From: Owenia fusiformis
Lineage: Eukaryota; Annelida; Polychaeta; Sabellida; Oweniidae
Assembly (NCBI GenBank): GCA_903813345.2
Contig: CAIIXF020000002.1
Location: 25,436,455 to 25,500,454, forward strand
Direction: 5' to 3'
Length of the DNA stretch: 64,000 nt
The number at the start of each line of letters is the position of its first letter. The stretch's first letter is position 1. The translations under genes were made by a program, and so were the position numbers. Positions 22,001 to 32,986 of the stretch are shown in pieces. The notes under the pieces were generated by a model. The model had not been told where the DNA came from, searched no databases, and worked only from the letters and a program-made list of their open reading frames with translations.

Positions 22001-25000
22001 ATATCAAACAAATCTGGATAAAGATAAATGTCTAAATACTGAACAAATATCTTTCACAAGTGATATTCCACGAAGCCCGAAGGGCAAGTGGAATATCACC
22101 TTGTGAACGTGCTACAGGTATTCACCGAAAATAGAGTGAAATATTTGTTTTATTATATCACTGTCTAGCTAAACATCCCTAATATTATTAGGTCATAGGT
22201 TAACATTGAAATACATTGAATCTACTCGGTTCGTCTGCCATTTTGACTTACACTGAACTAAATTATTTACACTGAACGAAAACAAATTCTTTGAAAATTC
22301 CCGGGAGCGTGGGATATCGCTAGATATCTCACGGTTGTCTTATCTGATTAGCATTGCCATTGAATATCGCCAGATATTTCACGACATGTGACCCGGTTTT
22401 GACCAATCATACTGTTGCTAGCTAGATAGTGATATAATAAATGTAGATATTGCAATGTGGTAAAATGGTGTTTATGTCATTGCTGGTAAAGTTGTTTTGT
22501 TTCTTAAGTAAAATGGTGAAAAAGTCATAATGATCAAGTGCATCAGTGCCACAGTGGTAATATAATACATGTATTGTAAGAAGTCTCTTATTTGGCTGTG
22601 GGTCATTTAAACTTTGATCTTTTAGGAGAATGCAGTGAACAAGATATAAATTGTATATTTGATATCTAATACAATGAAAAGACTATAATTTTTGGTCATA
22701 TATCGCGCCATAAATCATAGAATCTCTGGCTTTATTCCTTAATCCAACGCAATGTTATTACACAAGACATACATTTCAACTCTTGCAGGAGAGTGCAGTG
22801 TACAAGAGTGGACCATGGAGAAAGTCATGGAGGAGCTAGAGAGACAGTGTTATGATAACATGCAGAAAACAATCAAGACAAAGGAAGGCCTGGGGATTGA
22901 ATATGACGAGAATGTTCTATGTGATGTTTGCAGATCGGTAAGTTATTTGGGTAACTGGACAACTCGGACCCAAGACAACTCGGACCACTTTTTAAAATTA
23001 TGATTTTTATCATTATGTGTGGTTTTATTTTTTTCATTTATCCATCCTTGTAAACTGAATGGAATAGAGGCTTTGCTTTACTGTACTCAATGCTTTGAAG
23101 TTTCGTTTTAAATGAGCTTTGATCAGATATGCATTTTTAATCATTGAAGGTTTTAACACTTTCTTCTATTACTTATTTTGATTTTAATTGGTTGTATTGG
23201 GTTTGTGTTAAGTATGAAAGTTGAGAGTAAATATAATATTAGGCAAAAATGCAGTTATCATTTTAAAATCAGGTACAATATTGTAACTGGGAAATGAGGC
23301 ACTACACCTTAGTTTGCAAAACCATTTCAGATTTGAAAAATATTTTTTGCACATCTTTTCTATAATTTGTTATATCAAGTTCATATATTCTTATTTCAGC
23401 CTGATTCCGAAGACAACAATGAAATAGTATTCTGCGATGGTTGTGATATTGGTGTCCATCAGGCATGCTACGGCATTACATCAATCCCAGAAGGCAATTG
23501 GTTGTGTCGCACTTGCGCTCTCGGCATCAAACCCCTTTGCATTCTTTGTCCTAGAAAAGGAGGCGCAATGAAAAGCACAAAGTAAGTCTGAAGTGTATAG
23601 TGGTGGTCAGTTATTGAACTTTTACAAAGGTTGTTAAGATACTTAAGATTGTCAGATACAATATTTACACTTATCACCAAGGAGATGTCAGTGTTTCATC
23701 ATGACTATGAAAATTACCTTGCAGTTAATAGATGATTAGTATCCATTTGATAATTGAGAAAATTAAAAATGTTAAGTAGTAGTACTTTTACAAATGGACA
23801 TAGTTTTGTTGTATTTTCTACTAGGAGTTTCAAAAATGGACATATTATTTTAATTTCTGTTGTATTTTTTCTACTAGGAGTGGCACCAAATGGGCACATG
23901 TGAGCTGTGCTCTGTGGATCCCAGAAGTTAGTATAGGATGTGTGGAAAAGATGGAGCCAATCACCAAGATATCACAGATACCTGTAAGCTCAAAAATCAA
24001 GAAATATTAACAAATATATGCCTGTATTTTATTCATTTATAAATTGTCATCATTTTTGATAAATAATAAAGAGGGTAATAATCTTTGTGAGAAGCTTGTA
24101 AAATCAATTTAGTTCAGTGGGCTCTGAGGCTCATACTTTTTTGATACTTACATGTATTTATTCATTTATAGTATAAACTCTATTGAAATCAGTGCAATAC
24201 TATCGTCTACAAAAAAGTTGAACATGTATAACAATATGTCACCACTTGTGGTAATGACATAAACACAGTATGTGTATATGGTTGGTGTTCAGCATCTGTA
24301 ACAAATGGCAGGTGGTGACATTTTGCATGTAACACCTTGTTGATCACACAATAACCTCATTATGTTCCAATTATAGGCGAGTAGGTGGGCACTTATATGT
24401 ACCTTGTGCAGAGAAAGGACTGGGGCATGTATACAATGTGCAGTAAAGACGTGCAAGACTGCGTTCCACGTCACATGCGCTTTCTCACAAAAGCTCGTCA
24501 TGGAAACAATCCTAGATAATGAGTTTGACGAGGATGATGGAGTCAAGTTACGGGTAATTACGAAATTAAGAATTTTCTATGTTTATATCTTTTTATTTAG
24601 AACTAATGGCATCGTATATTTTCCCCAAAATCATCATATATATCTGCTGTTGTTCATCAATATCTGATTTGTCTTGTGTTCAGAGTATTAAGAAGTTAAT
24701 CCTCCATTTTTCATAAATTCAAATGTGAATATAACTTTATTCCAATTTAAAAAGTTCTATCTGTATGTTTACCTGTATATAACACCTATGTAATGTATTT
24801 TTTAGGGTTTCTGTCCAAAGCATACCAACAAGAAGGACCGTATTGGATCTGACAGCCCCAGTAAGAAAGATGATGAAGAGAGTGACCATGATCTCTCAAC
24901 AGAAGAAGGGAGACACCAAAGGTATGAAAATAACTCTCTTGTAGATTTTAGTATGAAATAGGGGATGAAATGGAAGACTGCCTATCCAAGGGAAAATCTA

Positions 25001-28000
25001 AAAAACAAGAATTACAAAATAATGAGGCTTTCTTCTGACAATTTCCGATATTGTCCCTAAGATTTCAGGATCTAGTTAAAATTGAATTTACACCAGTTAT
25101 TATTTTCCTACATACATGTCAAGATTATCAGCTGGAAATTCGCTACCCATTGTGTTTTCTGACACTAAAAAGAAAAGGAAACAAAATATTATAGGTCATA
25201 TTACTGGTGCAGTCATGTTGAATACTGTTCAAACATGGTTGACTAAAGCACCCAGGATTTGTGGATTAAAGCACCCATGATTTGTGATGAAAATTATAAC
25301 TGGAACACTTTTTCAAAGTCCTGTTACTGATCGACTAAATGAATGCAGATGAAACATTGTAAGTGGAACACCTCCCAAGTGGAACATTGTTGAAATGTAC
25401 TAAAGGCGTTCCATTTATATGAATCTTTTTTTTTTAATAAATCTTTATTTTTACATATTATTTTACAGGTTATTAATGTTGTTAACTGAAGAAGGAGAGA
25501 GAGAGAGAGAAAGGAAGATTACATTGATTTTTGTCACTTTGTATATTGTATATTATATTAATCTTTGTTTAATGACTTTTGTTTGTCCTACAGATTAAAA
25601 GAGTTAGAAGACATTTTCTACACCTGTGTCCAGCCAACTGATGTAGCCAAAGCTCTAGACTTAGAGGAAAGTGTAGTGGACTTCATTTTCAACTATTGGA
25701 AGTTAAAAAGAAAGGTATGCTATCACATGCTCATCCCCATGGAATCCATCATTTTTACAAGAATCAAAACCTAAAATTTGAAAATATTTTATCAAAATGC
25801 AATAAGTGCAGTTTTAAAAAAATATTCCCCCAGAGACCTTCTACAGGAGTAAACCAACACAGAAATGATTTAATTTGATAGTTGGCCTGTCGCTTCACAT
25901 TGTATTTCAATAAATTGATAGTTGATCTGTCGCTTCACATTGTATTTCAATAAATTGATCTTAAGACCTGTCACCTTAGACTGTATTTCAACAAATTGAT
26001 AGTTAACCTGGTGCTTCACATTGTATTTCAATAAATTGATATTTGACCTGTCACTTTTGACCATTGATTGACAAATTGATCTTAGACTGAACTTCAACAA
26101 ATTGATAGTTAACCTGGTGCATCACATTGTATTTTAGGCTAACTATAATAAAGCGTTCCTGACCCCAAAGACAGAGGAAGCAGACTTCCTCTCTAAGCAA
26201 CAAGAAGATAGCCTCTTAGCCAGAATGAAGATGTTTGTACAGTTGCGACAAGATCTTGAAAAGGTACACACCACCTCTATGCAAACTTCATTTAAAATAT
26301 ATTTTCACGAAGGGAAATAACCCAGAATCTTAAATGAACATATGTAGTGATGAAGATGAACTCCAGAGGTTAATCTTTAAAATAGTTTCATATTTGAATT
26401 CTGGGGTATTCTTTCTTCTATCCTTTTCAAGAGTTTATATTTGTGACTTTAAAAAAGGGTCTATTTACCCTATTTAGATACTAAGAGATCAGTCATTGAT
26501 CTAACTTCATCTTATTAGGCACACATCCCTGTATTCGAAAAAGTCAAAAATTCTGAAAAGTCTTACAAAATGCCAATTTCTTACTCAATGGGTCTTTAGT
26601 CATGAAAATAATTAAATTTTGTTGTTATTGTGCATAAGCCGCTGTTTCCTCAGCAGTTCGTCTCTTGTATTGTAAATTCACTTTGTGCTCCCTCGTGTGC
26701 TTAAATTCTCACTTGTTGCGCAGATTTTGTATTCTGTTATTTTATTGATATCTAGGTATTATTAAGATCTTCTCGTGTTTCAGGTTCGCAACTTGTGTTT
26801 CATGGTCAAACGTCGAGAGAAAATCTGCCGTGAACTCTACAAGGAGAACCACAGTGTCTTCACGATGCAGTCACGCATGCTGTGTAATGACAAATTGAAA
26901 TTCTCTAAAGACGATATGAGGTTGATAAAGGAGGGAAATCAAAGTAACAATATAGTTTACGATTTCCCAGAGTTGTTCCAGAGAGATAGTTATCTGACCA
27001 ATTATTTCGATCGTCCTGAGATTCAGAATATTACGCCAAATCAAACAGAGGAAATGAACGAGGATATGCTTGCGCAGCAGCTTCTTGAGGAATCTAAAGA
27101 AACATCACTGAATAAAAAATCAACAGCAAAACAGAATTCTCTGTCCATCGATAGAAACACTGATAAACCTATTATAAAGGATGAGAAAGATGAGCGTGCA
27201 AATGCAAGTCAACATAAAAGGGAGATTGAGATACTGACAGGGTTAAAGAACAGTCCAAGAGGGAAGGGTGGCTCTGGAAAGGGTAAATCAGATACTGCAA
27301 AGTCCAACCTCAGCCAGGGCGGGAAATCTCACAGAGGTAAAGGCAAGAAAGATGTCGAACAGGAAGACATTGAAAATGTTGGTGCAGTTGATCGACGTGC
27401 AGACAACAGGAGGCTCCGTGGAGACCCCCTCAATGATCGTAAACGATCAAAAAGTGATATTTTATCTGATTCAGTGTCCGATAAGGAGCCGGTGGAATAT
27501 TCTGAGCGTAAATTACGAGATCGGGACTCAGTTAATAACAACAAAGAATTATTGGATAGAACGTTAAGCCCTAAAAAGGAGGTGAATGGGGTCGTCAAAA
27601 AGAACCCTTTTGTTATAAGTGATATTATAAAAGATAAAGTCCATAATGGAATAAAACGAGGTCGGAAAATTAGACCATATATGAATGGCCTCAGAAAGCA
27701 CATAAAGCGGTTAACTGACCCAAATCAAAGAACATTAGATGGTTACTTTAGACCAAGGACTCCAGAAAGGAGGAAACTACGCCCCGTGAATGACCCATCT
27801 ATACATAAAGTACACGATAATGGCCGTCTTCAAGATGAAATGTACATCAATGGACAGTCATCCCCTAGATATAAAAAATCACCCCCAAGAGTTAACAGAA
27901 AGATCAGCCAAGTTGACAGTGACTTTGATGGGTACAATAGCCCAGAAACACGTAGCACACGTCGTAAAATTGCATCTGGCCTGAAATCAGGTTCGAGAAT

Positions 28001-28334
28001 GTTTTCAAATGTGGACGATGAGATAAGTATAAGTCTCAGTAGTAGGGAACCATCTCCCGAGTTGACAAGGGGGTACCAGAAAAAATCACGTAGAGAACTT
28101 GATTCACGTCTAAAATCAACTCTAAAACAGCGAAATCTTAGCGGAAATGACAGTGCAGATAGCGAAAGTGAGGCTTCAAGCGAGAGTAGTCTCAGTGTGT
28201 CAACACGTCGTCGTACGCGGAGTCGTGCTCCTGAAATTGATGAGTCATCCCGGGATAGTACTAACTCTAATAGTACACGGAGTACTCGTTCTAAACTGAG
28301 TGACTCGTTAAAATTCCCTAGTTTACTCACATGA
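19035..28334 (+). CDS. JADE: JADE-family PHD finger scaffold of a HBO1-type acetyltransferase complex
   Basis: Thirteen coding exons: 19035-19086, 20082-20156, 20481-20554, 21098-21255, 21631-21833, 22789-22937, 23400-23581, 23878-23983, 24377-24553, 24806-24921, 25594-25714, 26138-26263 and 26784-28334. They sum to 3090 nt (1029 aa) with matching phases at every junction. Order: a basic, acidic-patched N-terminus (RKPRKRK, SEDDDDD); an EPL1-like segment at about 68-230 ([34 protein letters not shown]); a first PHD finger at about 230-287 ([29 protein letters not shown]); then an extended PHD at about 287-400 ([44 protein letters not shown]). Next is the conserved RRLQLF-type segment ([17 protein letters not shown]) and a long Ser/Arg/Lys-rich tail. 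JADE proteins scaffold ING/HBO1 acetyltransferases on chromatin in the nucleus. Some paralogue-neutral choice remains because vertebrates have JADE1-3 and invertebrates usually one. Confidence 0.93.
19833..20010 (-). mobile_element. Fold-back MITE, GGGCCTTAGCCAGG family, in JADE intron 1
   Basis: Ends CAGGGCCTTAGCCAGG and, at the right, GGGCCTG. The interior (CTTTTCAAGTGACTTTGAG, TTGTCAAATGTGAACCCCC) matches the interior of 61239-61414 in reverse orientation. This shows two copies of one family. Confidence 0.65.
20141..20250 (+). repeat. Tandem duplication spanning the JADE exon 2 donor
   Basis: About 52 bases covering the last codons of the exon (GATGATGATGATACAG) and the first 35 bases of the intron (gtaaacatctagttataga) are repeated immediately downstream. 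A second donor-like site, GGACAG|gtaaac, lies at 20212/20213. Using it would add 56 nt and shift the frame, so the upstream donor is chosen. Confidence 0.85.
22041..22441. mobile_element. Two abutting palindromic elements in a JADE intron
   Basis: The first element, about 22041-22150, has arms AACAAATATCTTTCAC and GTGAAATATTTGTT. Its near-perfect inner hairpin is CACAAGTGATATTCCAC and its complement around AAGCCCGAAGGGC. The second, about 22148-22441, has arms TTTATTATATCACTGTCTAG and its complement, with inner GATATCGCTAGATATCTCACG-like palindromes. Neither encodes protein. Confidence 0.6.
22618..22650 (+). pseudogene. Relic of a duplicated JADE exon 6 start
   Basis: TTTTAGGAGAATGCAGTGAAC followed by aaga resembles the true exon 6 acceptor and start at 22783-22806 (GCAGGAGAGTGCAGTGTAC then aaga), with 19 of 21 matching bases around the AG. 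A stop follows after a few codons. It looks like a decayed partial exon duplication; chance similarity cannot be excluded. Confidence 0.4.
23776..23900 (+). repeat. Tandem duplication spanning the JADE exon 8 acceptor
   Basis: A 53-bp unit ending TTCTACTAGGAG occurs at about 23772-23827 and again at 23825-23880. The sequence after the first acceptor (AGTTTCAAAAATGGACATA) resembles the true exon start (AGTGGCACCAAATGGGCACA). The two acceptors differ by 53 bases, so only the downstream one keeps frame with exon 7. Confidence 0.8.
24225..24345 (-). mobile_element. Short GTCACCAC-hairpin element in JADE intron
   Basis: Starts with the hairpin AACAATATGTCACCACTTGT-GGTAATGACAT and ends CAGGTGGTGACATTTTGCAT then GTAACACCTTGTT. 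Read on -, the order (AACAAGG start, GTCACCACC, terminal hairpin) matches 39557-39687, so it is an inverted copy of that family. Confidence 0.65.
25875..26137 (+). repeat. About 46-bp intron minisatellite running into a splice acceptor
   Basis: At least five degenerate units of the form TTGATAGTTGACCTGTCGCT, TCACATTGTATTTCAATAAA. The last unit (CTGGTGCATCACATTGTATT then TTAG) supplies the acceptor of JADE exon 12, so the splice site itself is derived from, or embedded in, the repeat. Confidence 0.75.
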
Positions 28335-29184
28335 TTGTGATGATTTTAAGAGTAGTTATTCGGTCAACAAATTGAGAAATGTCATGCTTATTTCAAACAA
28401 AAGGAAGGTTAAGCTAAATGATTTCAAGAGAACTTGTGTACATGAGAACATAGAAAATTGTCTGGATAATTTCTCCCCTTCGTAATATTTTTTGACCTGA
28501 GGCCTAGTGAAGTATAAAGGATTAAGGTACTCTGAAAACAGTTGAAATAAGTTCCGTGAAAATTACAATTTCGAAGGGGACACTACCCTTATGGTCTTTG
28601 TTTCACATGTCATGTACAGTTCTCTTAAAAATTTAAGCTTAACTTCCCTGTTATCTATAATATCCTCATGAAGTGTAAAATAATTTTTTAATACAATTGG
28701 AAGCATGTGGGTTATGTTTACTTTATTCCTTGCCGATTTCATTATTTTCCACTATTTTGAAACATGACATTTCTCTGACAGACGTCTCTCAATCCAGATT
28801 AAATGTGCAATTTTTTCAGGTCCACTATACTGTATAATTGGTACTTAATCCAAGTGGTTAATTTGCAGAATGGTCAAATTTCATCATTTTCCTAATTATA
28901 ATTTTTCTAATGACAAGAAACTTTCCATTGGATAACATTATGAAGATAATATTTCGGACATTTTATTTTCTGAACCTGGCAAAAATTAGGCAATAGGCAA
29001 ATTAAATAATGAGGCAAAATTACCACTTATACAGTATATTTCCCCATTCATTATGATGAATTGCTTTATTGTATCACCTTTCTGCATAATTTAGAGTATG
29101 GAACCTGTTTACAGCCTTTACACAATTTCTTGCTTATACCATTCTATTCCACTTTATTTTGCATTTTAAATCATGACCCCATCT

Positions 29185-29463
29185 CAAGGAGGATTGGCTC
29201 CCAGGGTTCCAACTCAATATTCTACCATATATGGATATGTCCTGATTAGATTACAAAATTCAAATTCAAACAGCCACCATTTTGTTCACTTCAGAATTTG
29301 AGTCACAGATTCTGGTCTTATTTCCCAACAAATAAATCCAAAACACAAGAAGTGATCAAGATGTTGGTTCAAATCTTTAGGACTGCTGATTATTATGAAT
29401 TATAATGACAGCATTTTCTGTTGGAAAACATTGGCTTGAGTCCCTGGGAGCCAATCCTCCTTG
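29185..29463. mobile_element. 279-bp TIR element with 9-bp target duplication, copy 1
   Basis: The termini are at least 22 bp and perfect, beginning CAAGGAGGATTGGCTCCCAG. Flanks are ACCCCATCT at 29176-29184 and ACCTCATCT at 29464-29472, eight of nine identical. The 9-bp target size is typical of Mutator-like elements. No transposase. A second copy is at 44828-45132. Confidence 0.85.
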
Positions 29464-30189
29464 ACCTCATCTATTTAATTTTATTTTGGGATAAACGGTC
29501 ACTTTAATTGTGCCGTTGTTGATGTGGATCAATCTTGTAAAAAATCAGATGTTTGTACATAGTTGTACGTAACATTGTAAATACTGACAAATCAGTGTAC
29601 TATACCAATGAAATATTTATAATGTAAAATAGAATTGCATTTGAGTATTGTGATCAAAGTATGATTATAGCACAGCATCAGGTTTGAGTTTAAGGGTTAC
29701 CTTAAAAGTTTGACACTAAATTCTCCATATAATCCATTTCACATAACTTTTTGACCACCCCTGCCCTTTCCAGCTTTATTAATGAATCTGACAGTTTTGG
29801 AAATGTGAGTTCCCTAGTGACCATAAAGGGGAATTTTGCGCTTTTCATTGGTTTCAAAAACTGTTCTTTACTCCATCACCTGACCAAATCGATTAAATGT
29901 AGAATCTACTGTGAATCATGAACTGACAAAACAACTTGAAATGTGCTTCTTACTTGGCACCTAACTTGAAATGTGCTTCTTAATTGGCACGTAACTTGAA
30001 ATGTGCTTCTTATTTGCTCAAAATATTCTCTCTGAATAATTATGGTCAATGATAGTCTGACTGTTCTTGATATTATAAGGTTTCTCATAGGCCTATTTTG
30101 TTTGTCAAAATGATTGTAATTGATAATTATGTCTTTTTATCAGGACCACATTTTACTCATTTATTCAGATAATCGAAATGATAATAATA

Positions 30190-30347
30190 CAGGGTGGGCC
30201 AAAAAATTGGAACATTTGTTAATTAAACACAAAACCTTTATTAAATAAGTGACTGAACTATGCTCAGTTAAAGTTTGGTGTATTTTAGAAGAAAAGTAAA
30301 GGTTTTGCGTTCAATTATCAAATGTTCCAATTTTTTGGACCACCTTG
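30190..30347. mobile_element. Mariner-type MITE, 158 bp, TA target
   Basis: Left end CAGGGTGGGCCAAAAAATTG and right end its near complement, CAATTTTTTGGACCACCTTG, each flanked by TA. The CAGGGTGGYCCAAAAA terminus is characteristic of mariner-family transposons. No coding capacity. A related single end is at 35187. Confidence 0.8.
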
Positions 30348-30870
30348 TAGAGTTCATTGGGCAATCAATTTTTTCCCAAAGAACTGTATTAGTAAGATTT
30401 GAGTTAGCCTACCAGAATACACGTTACTCTACTTACAAAAGAAGAAAGGCAAACATGAGTTATTTCATGAAGTTTTTTTATTCATCACTTTCTAGAATTT
30501 CAACTAAAATCTAAATGCTATTTAAGGTATTTTTATTTGGCAATGAAATTGTATATGCCCACTATTAATGCACAACCTTATTTTATTTGATAGAAGAAAA
30601 TACAGCATTTGTTTATACTATGAATATTTTCCTAACATTGGTTGCACCAAATGTAACTAAGGTGAGCCTAGTTGGGTAACTTTTAGATATGATATCACAT
30701 GACACCTATATGCAAGCCTACAAAACTTCTGTTACTTGTTCTACCTTTAATAAATTCACACCTCTGTGTCTGTCGAAAAATATATAACGGGAATATTGAT
30801 CTTGTTCTGGAAAGTTCTCAAACATCCATGGTTAAATTTGTAGCATTTAGGTAGACCAATGGTTTCGATA

Positions 30871-31027
30871 CAGCTAAACCTGTAAATTGGAACACCTCTA
30901 TAAGTGTAATATCTTTTGTTAATGGAACACTTTTCAAAAGAGTCGAGACCAACTGAAAATCTTCTATAAGTGGAACAGCACACACTTTAGAGGTATCAAA
31001 GTTGTTCCACTTCGACAGGTTTTACTG
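30871..31027. mobile_element. Pogo-like MITE, copy 1
   Basis: Ends CAGCTAAACCTGTAAATTGG and, reversed, CAGTAAAACCTGTCGAAGTG, flanked by TA on both sides. The interior has repeated GGAACACTTTT/AAGTGGAACA motifs. Other copies in the window are at 44051, 44276, 53623, 57061 and 61526. Confidence 0.7.
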
Positions 31028-32986
31028 TAAGGAACATGGCTTTTAGGCTTGCATATGACATTGGGTGTAAACTGGGCCCAAACTTGACTCACTCGCACCC
31101 TTCCCTAATATACCCTATAACATGAACATGTATATTAAATAAAAAATCTAAGAAAAGTATGAACATACAGCATATTCATGCCTGAGAGTAGAATACAAAG
31201 GATGAGTCTGGGAATGAGTCTGGGTATCGACTTAGAAAATATTGAAAATTGTAATGTCTGATAAACCAACTCAATCACACATATTATTAAACTTCAATAT
31301 CTTATCCTTCTTCTGAGATTACAAAAATATTAATTTGTATCATAATTGATGAAGAATATTGGCATCAAAGAAAGTGCATATCACTTTGTCAGAATTGAAA
31401 AAAAATCAATGGCAAATATTAAATGAATTAATTATGCAAAAAGTTTGAAACTTATCTTCCAAAACATTGTTAACTTTCTTTGTATAGACATTGAATGGTA
31501 TTTCTGGATAAGTGAATTGGTGTTTATCTGGGTAATCAAGGGATTATAGTCACTCAAAGTTACTGAGCATCCAGTTTTGAGACTTCAATTGTGTTGGTGA
31601 AGTTACACATATTCCAGTCAAATTCATGCTGAGCACAACATTCCGGTTTCAATTTTATAATCTCTATACGTGACCCTGGTGATAAAGAGTCAGAATCAGT
31701 CAAAAAACCTAAACCGGAAAACTGTGCTCATTGTGAAAACTAAAAGTGAAGCAACTTTTTTTCTGATATTTCTCATATCAAATGGCGACCATCTTGTTTT
31801 TCCCCCTTCAAATTAAACTGGCGGGAAATTCAAAAATTTGAAAAAATTTTAATCCTTAAATATATTTTTCAAAAATATGCTTTTCTCTTTAATTCTTCAT
31901 GGGTCTTAAGTTATTTCTTCTTTGTATGTCATACATGTTGCCATTGGAGTTTTTTTCTATGATAATGACTATTTTTTTGTTTGTTAAGATACTTATTCTG
32001 ACTCTCAGTAGGGGGTTAATTATGCATCAAAACTTGTAAAAAAGTAAATATACTTATCAAATATAACTAGGTCAGTAATAAAAACCATATTTCACATTCA
32101 TTTGACTGAGGGACCAAAAGGGCATATACCCAGACACATCCTTTTGTAACTAATTTTTTGCAATTCATTTTAGAGTTTTGAAATACTGTACTACCAGTAA
32201 TTTTCGCATCCTAGTATATTTCGTGCTTTTCGCGAGTTTTGGAAAATTTTGAAATATAATGGCCGCAAAATTCCTACAGTTCTAATTCACAAAATTTGAA
32301 GAGTGATGACAAATTGTATGACAAATCCACGAAAATTAATAGCCTTGAATTTCAAATAACTGAAAATTAACGAAATTTCAAAATGCCAAAAATGCAAAAT
32401 ATAATAGCATCAAATATTAGTGGGAGTACAGTATTGATAAATGAATTCAATCATGTCATTACTGTTATATTTGTTTTGCAGGCGTAAATAAGACTAAATG
32501 TAGTTCAATCAAATTGAAAAATTGTGTTTCAAATCTATGAGATTTTATAGATTACAGTTCTATATTCTGACACATACATAACTGATATATTGGTCTGTAA
32601 TATTTTCACTGTAAATTCTATTTTTTTTATTGCCAATTATCGTGTGTATATAATGTACAGCTCTCTGAACAAAATATAAAATACAAAAATATATGAAACT
32701 ACATCATTGTACTGTTGTTGCATTTGATTATTTATGACAATTTTTGATGGATGGTATTCTCCTCCCAGTTAAATATTACATATATCTTCAATGTTATCTA
32801 CCTCGAACCTCAGTAGTTATGGTATATGTAATATTTAATAACAGGTAAGAAAAGTGCATATAGCAATAATAGCCAATTTCTGGGTTTGATGATAGATCAA
32901 AGATTTTATATTGCATTGTCTGCAAAACATATTAATTCCATTATGATTCATTTGATTAAAAATGTACCCGTTTGATGAGGTGATGT

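Larger units (their letters stand above)
28335..32986. other. JADE 3' UTR and convergent intergenic region
   Basis: Lies between the stop codons of JADE (+) and WDR55 (-). No further exon is visible. The recognisable content is three small transposable elements (29185, 30190, 30871) and short repeats such as three copies of ACTTGAAATGTGCTTCTTA near 29935-30010. Confidence 0.6.

Noticed and set aside
27329-28330. Antisense frames of 124 and 166 codons in JADE exon 13
   Set aside because: Shadows of the Ser/Arg-rich coding strand; no independent features.
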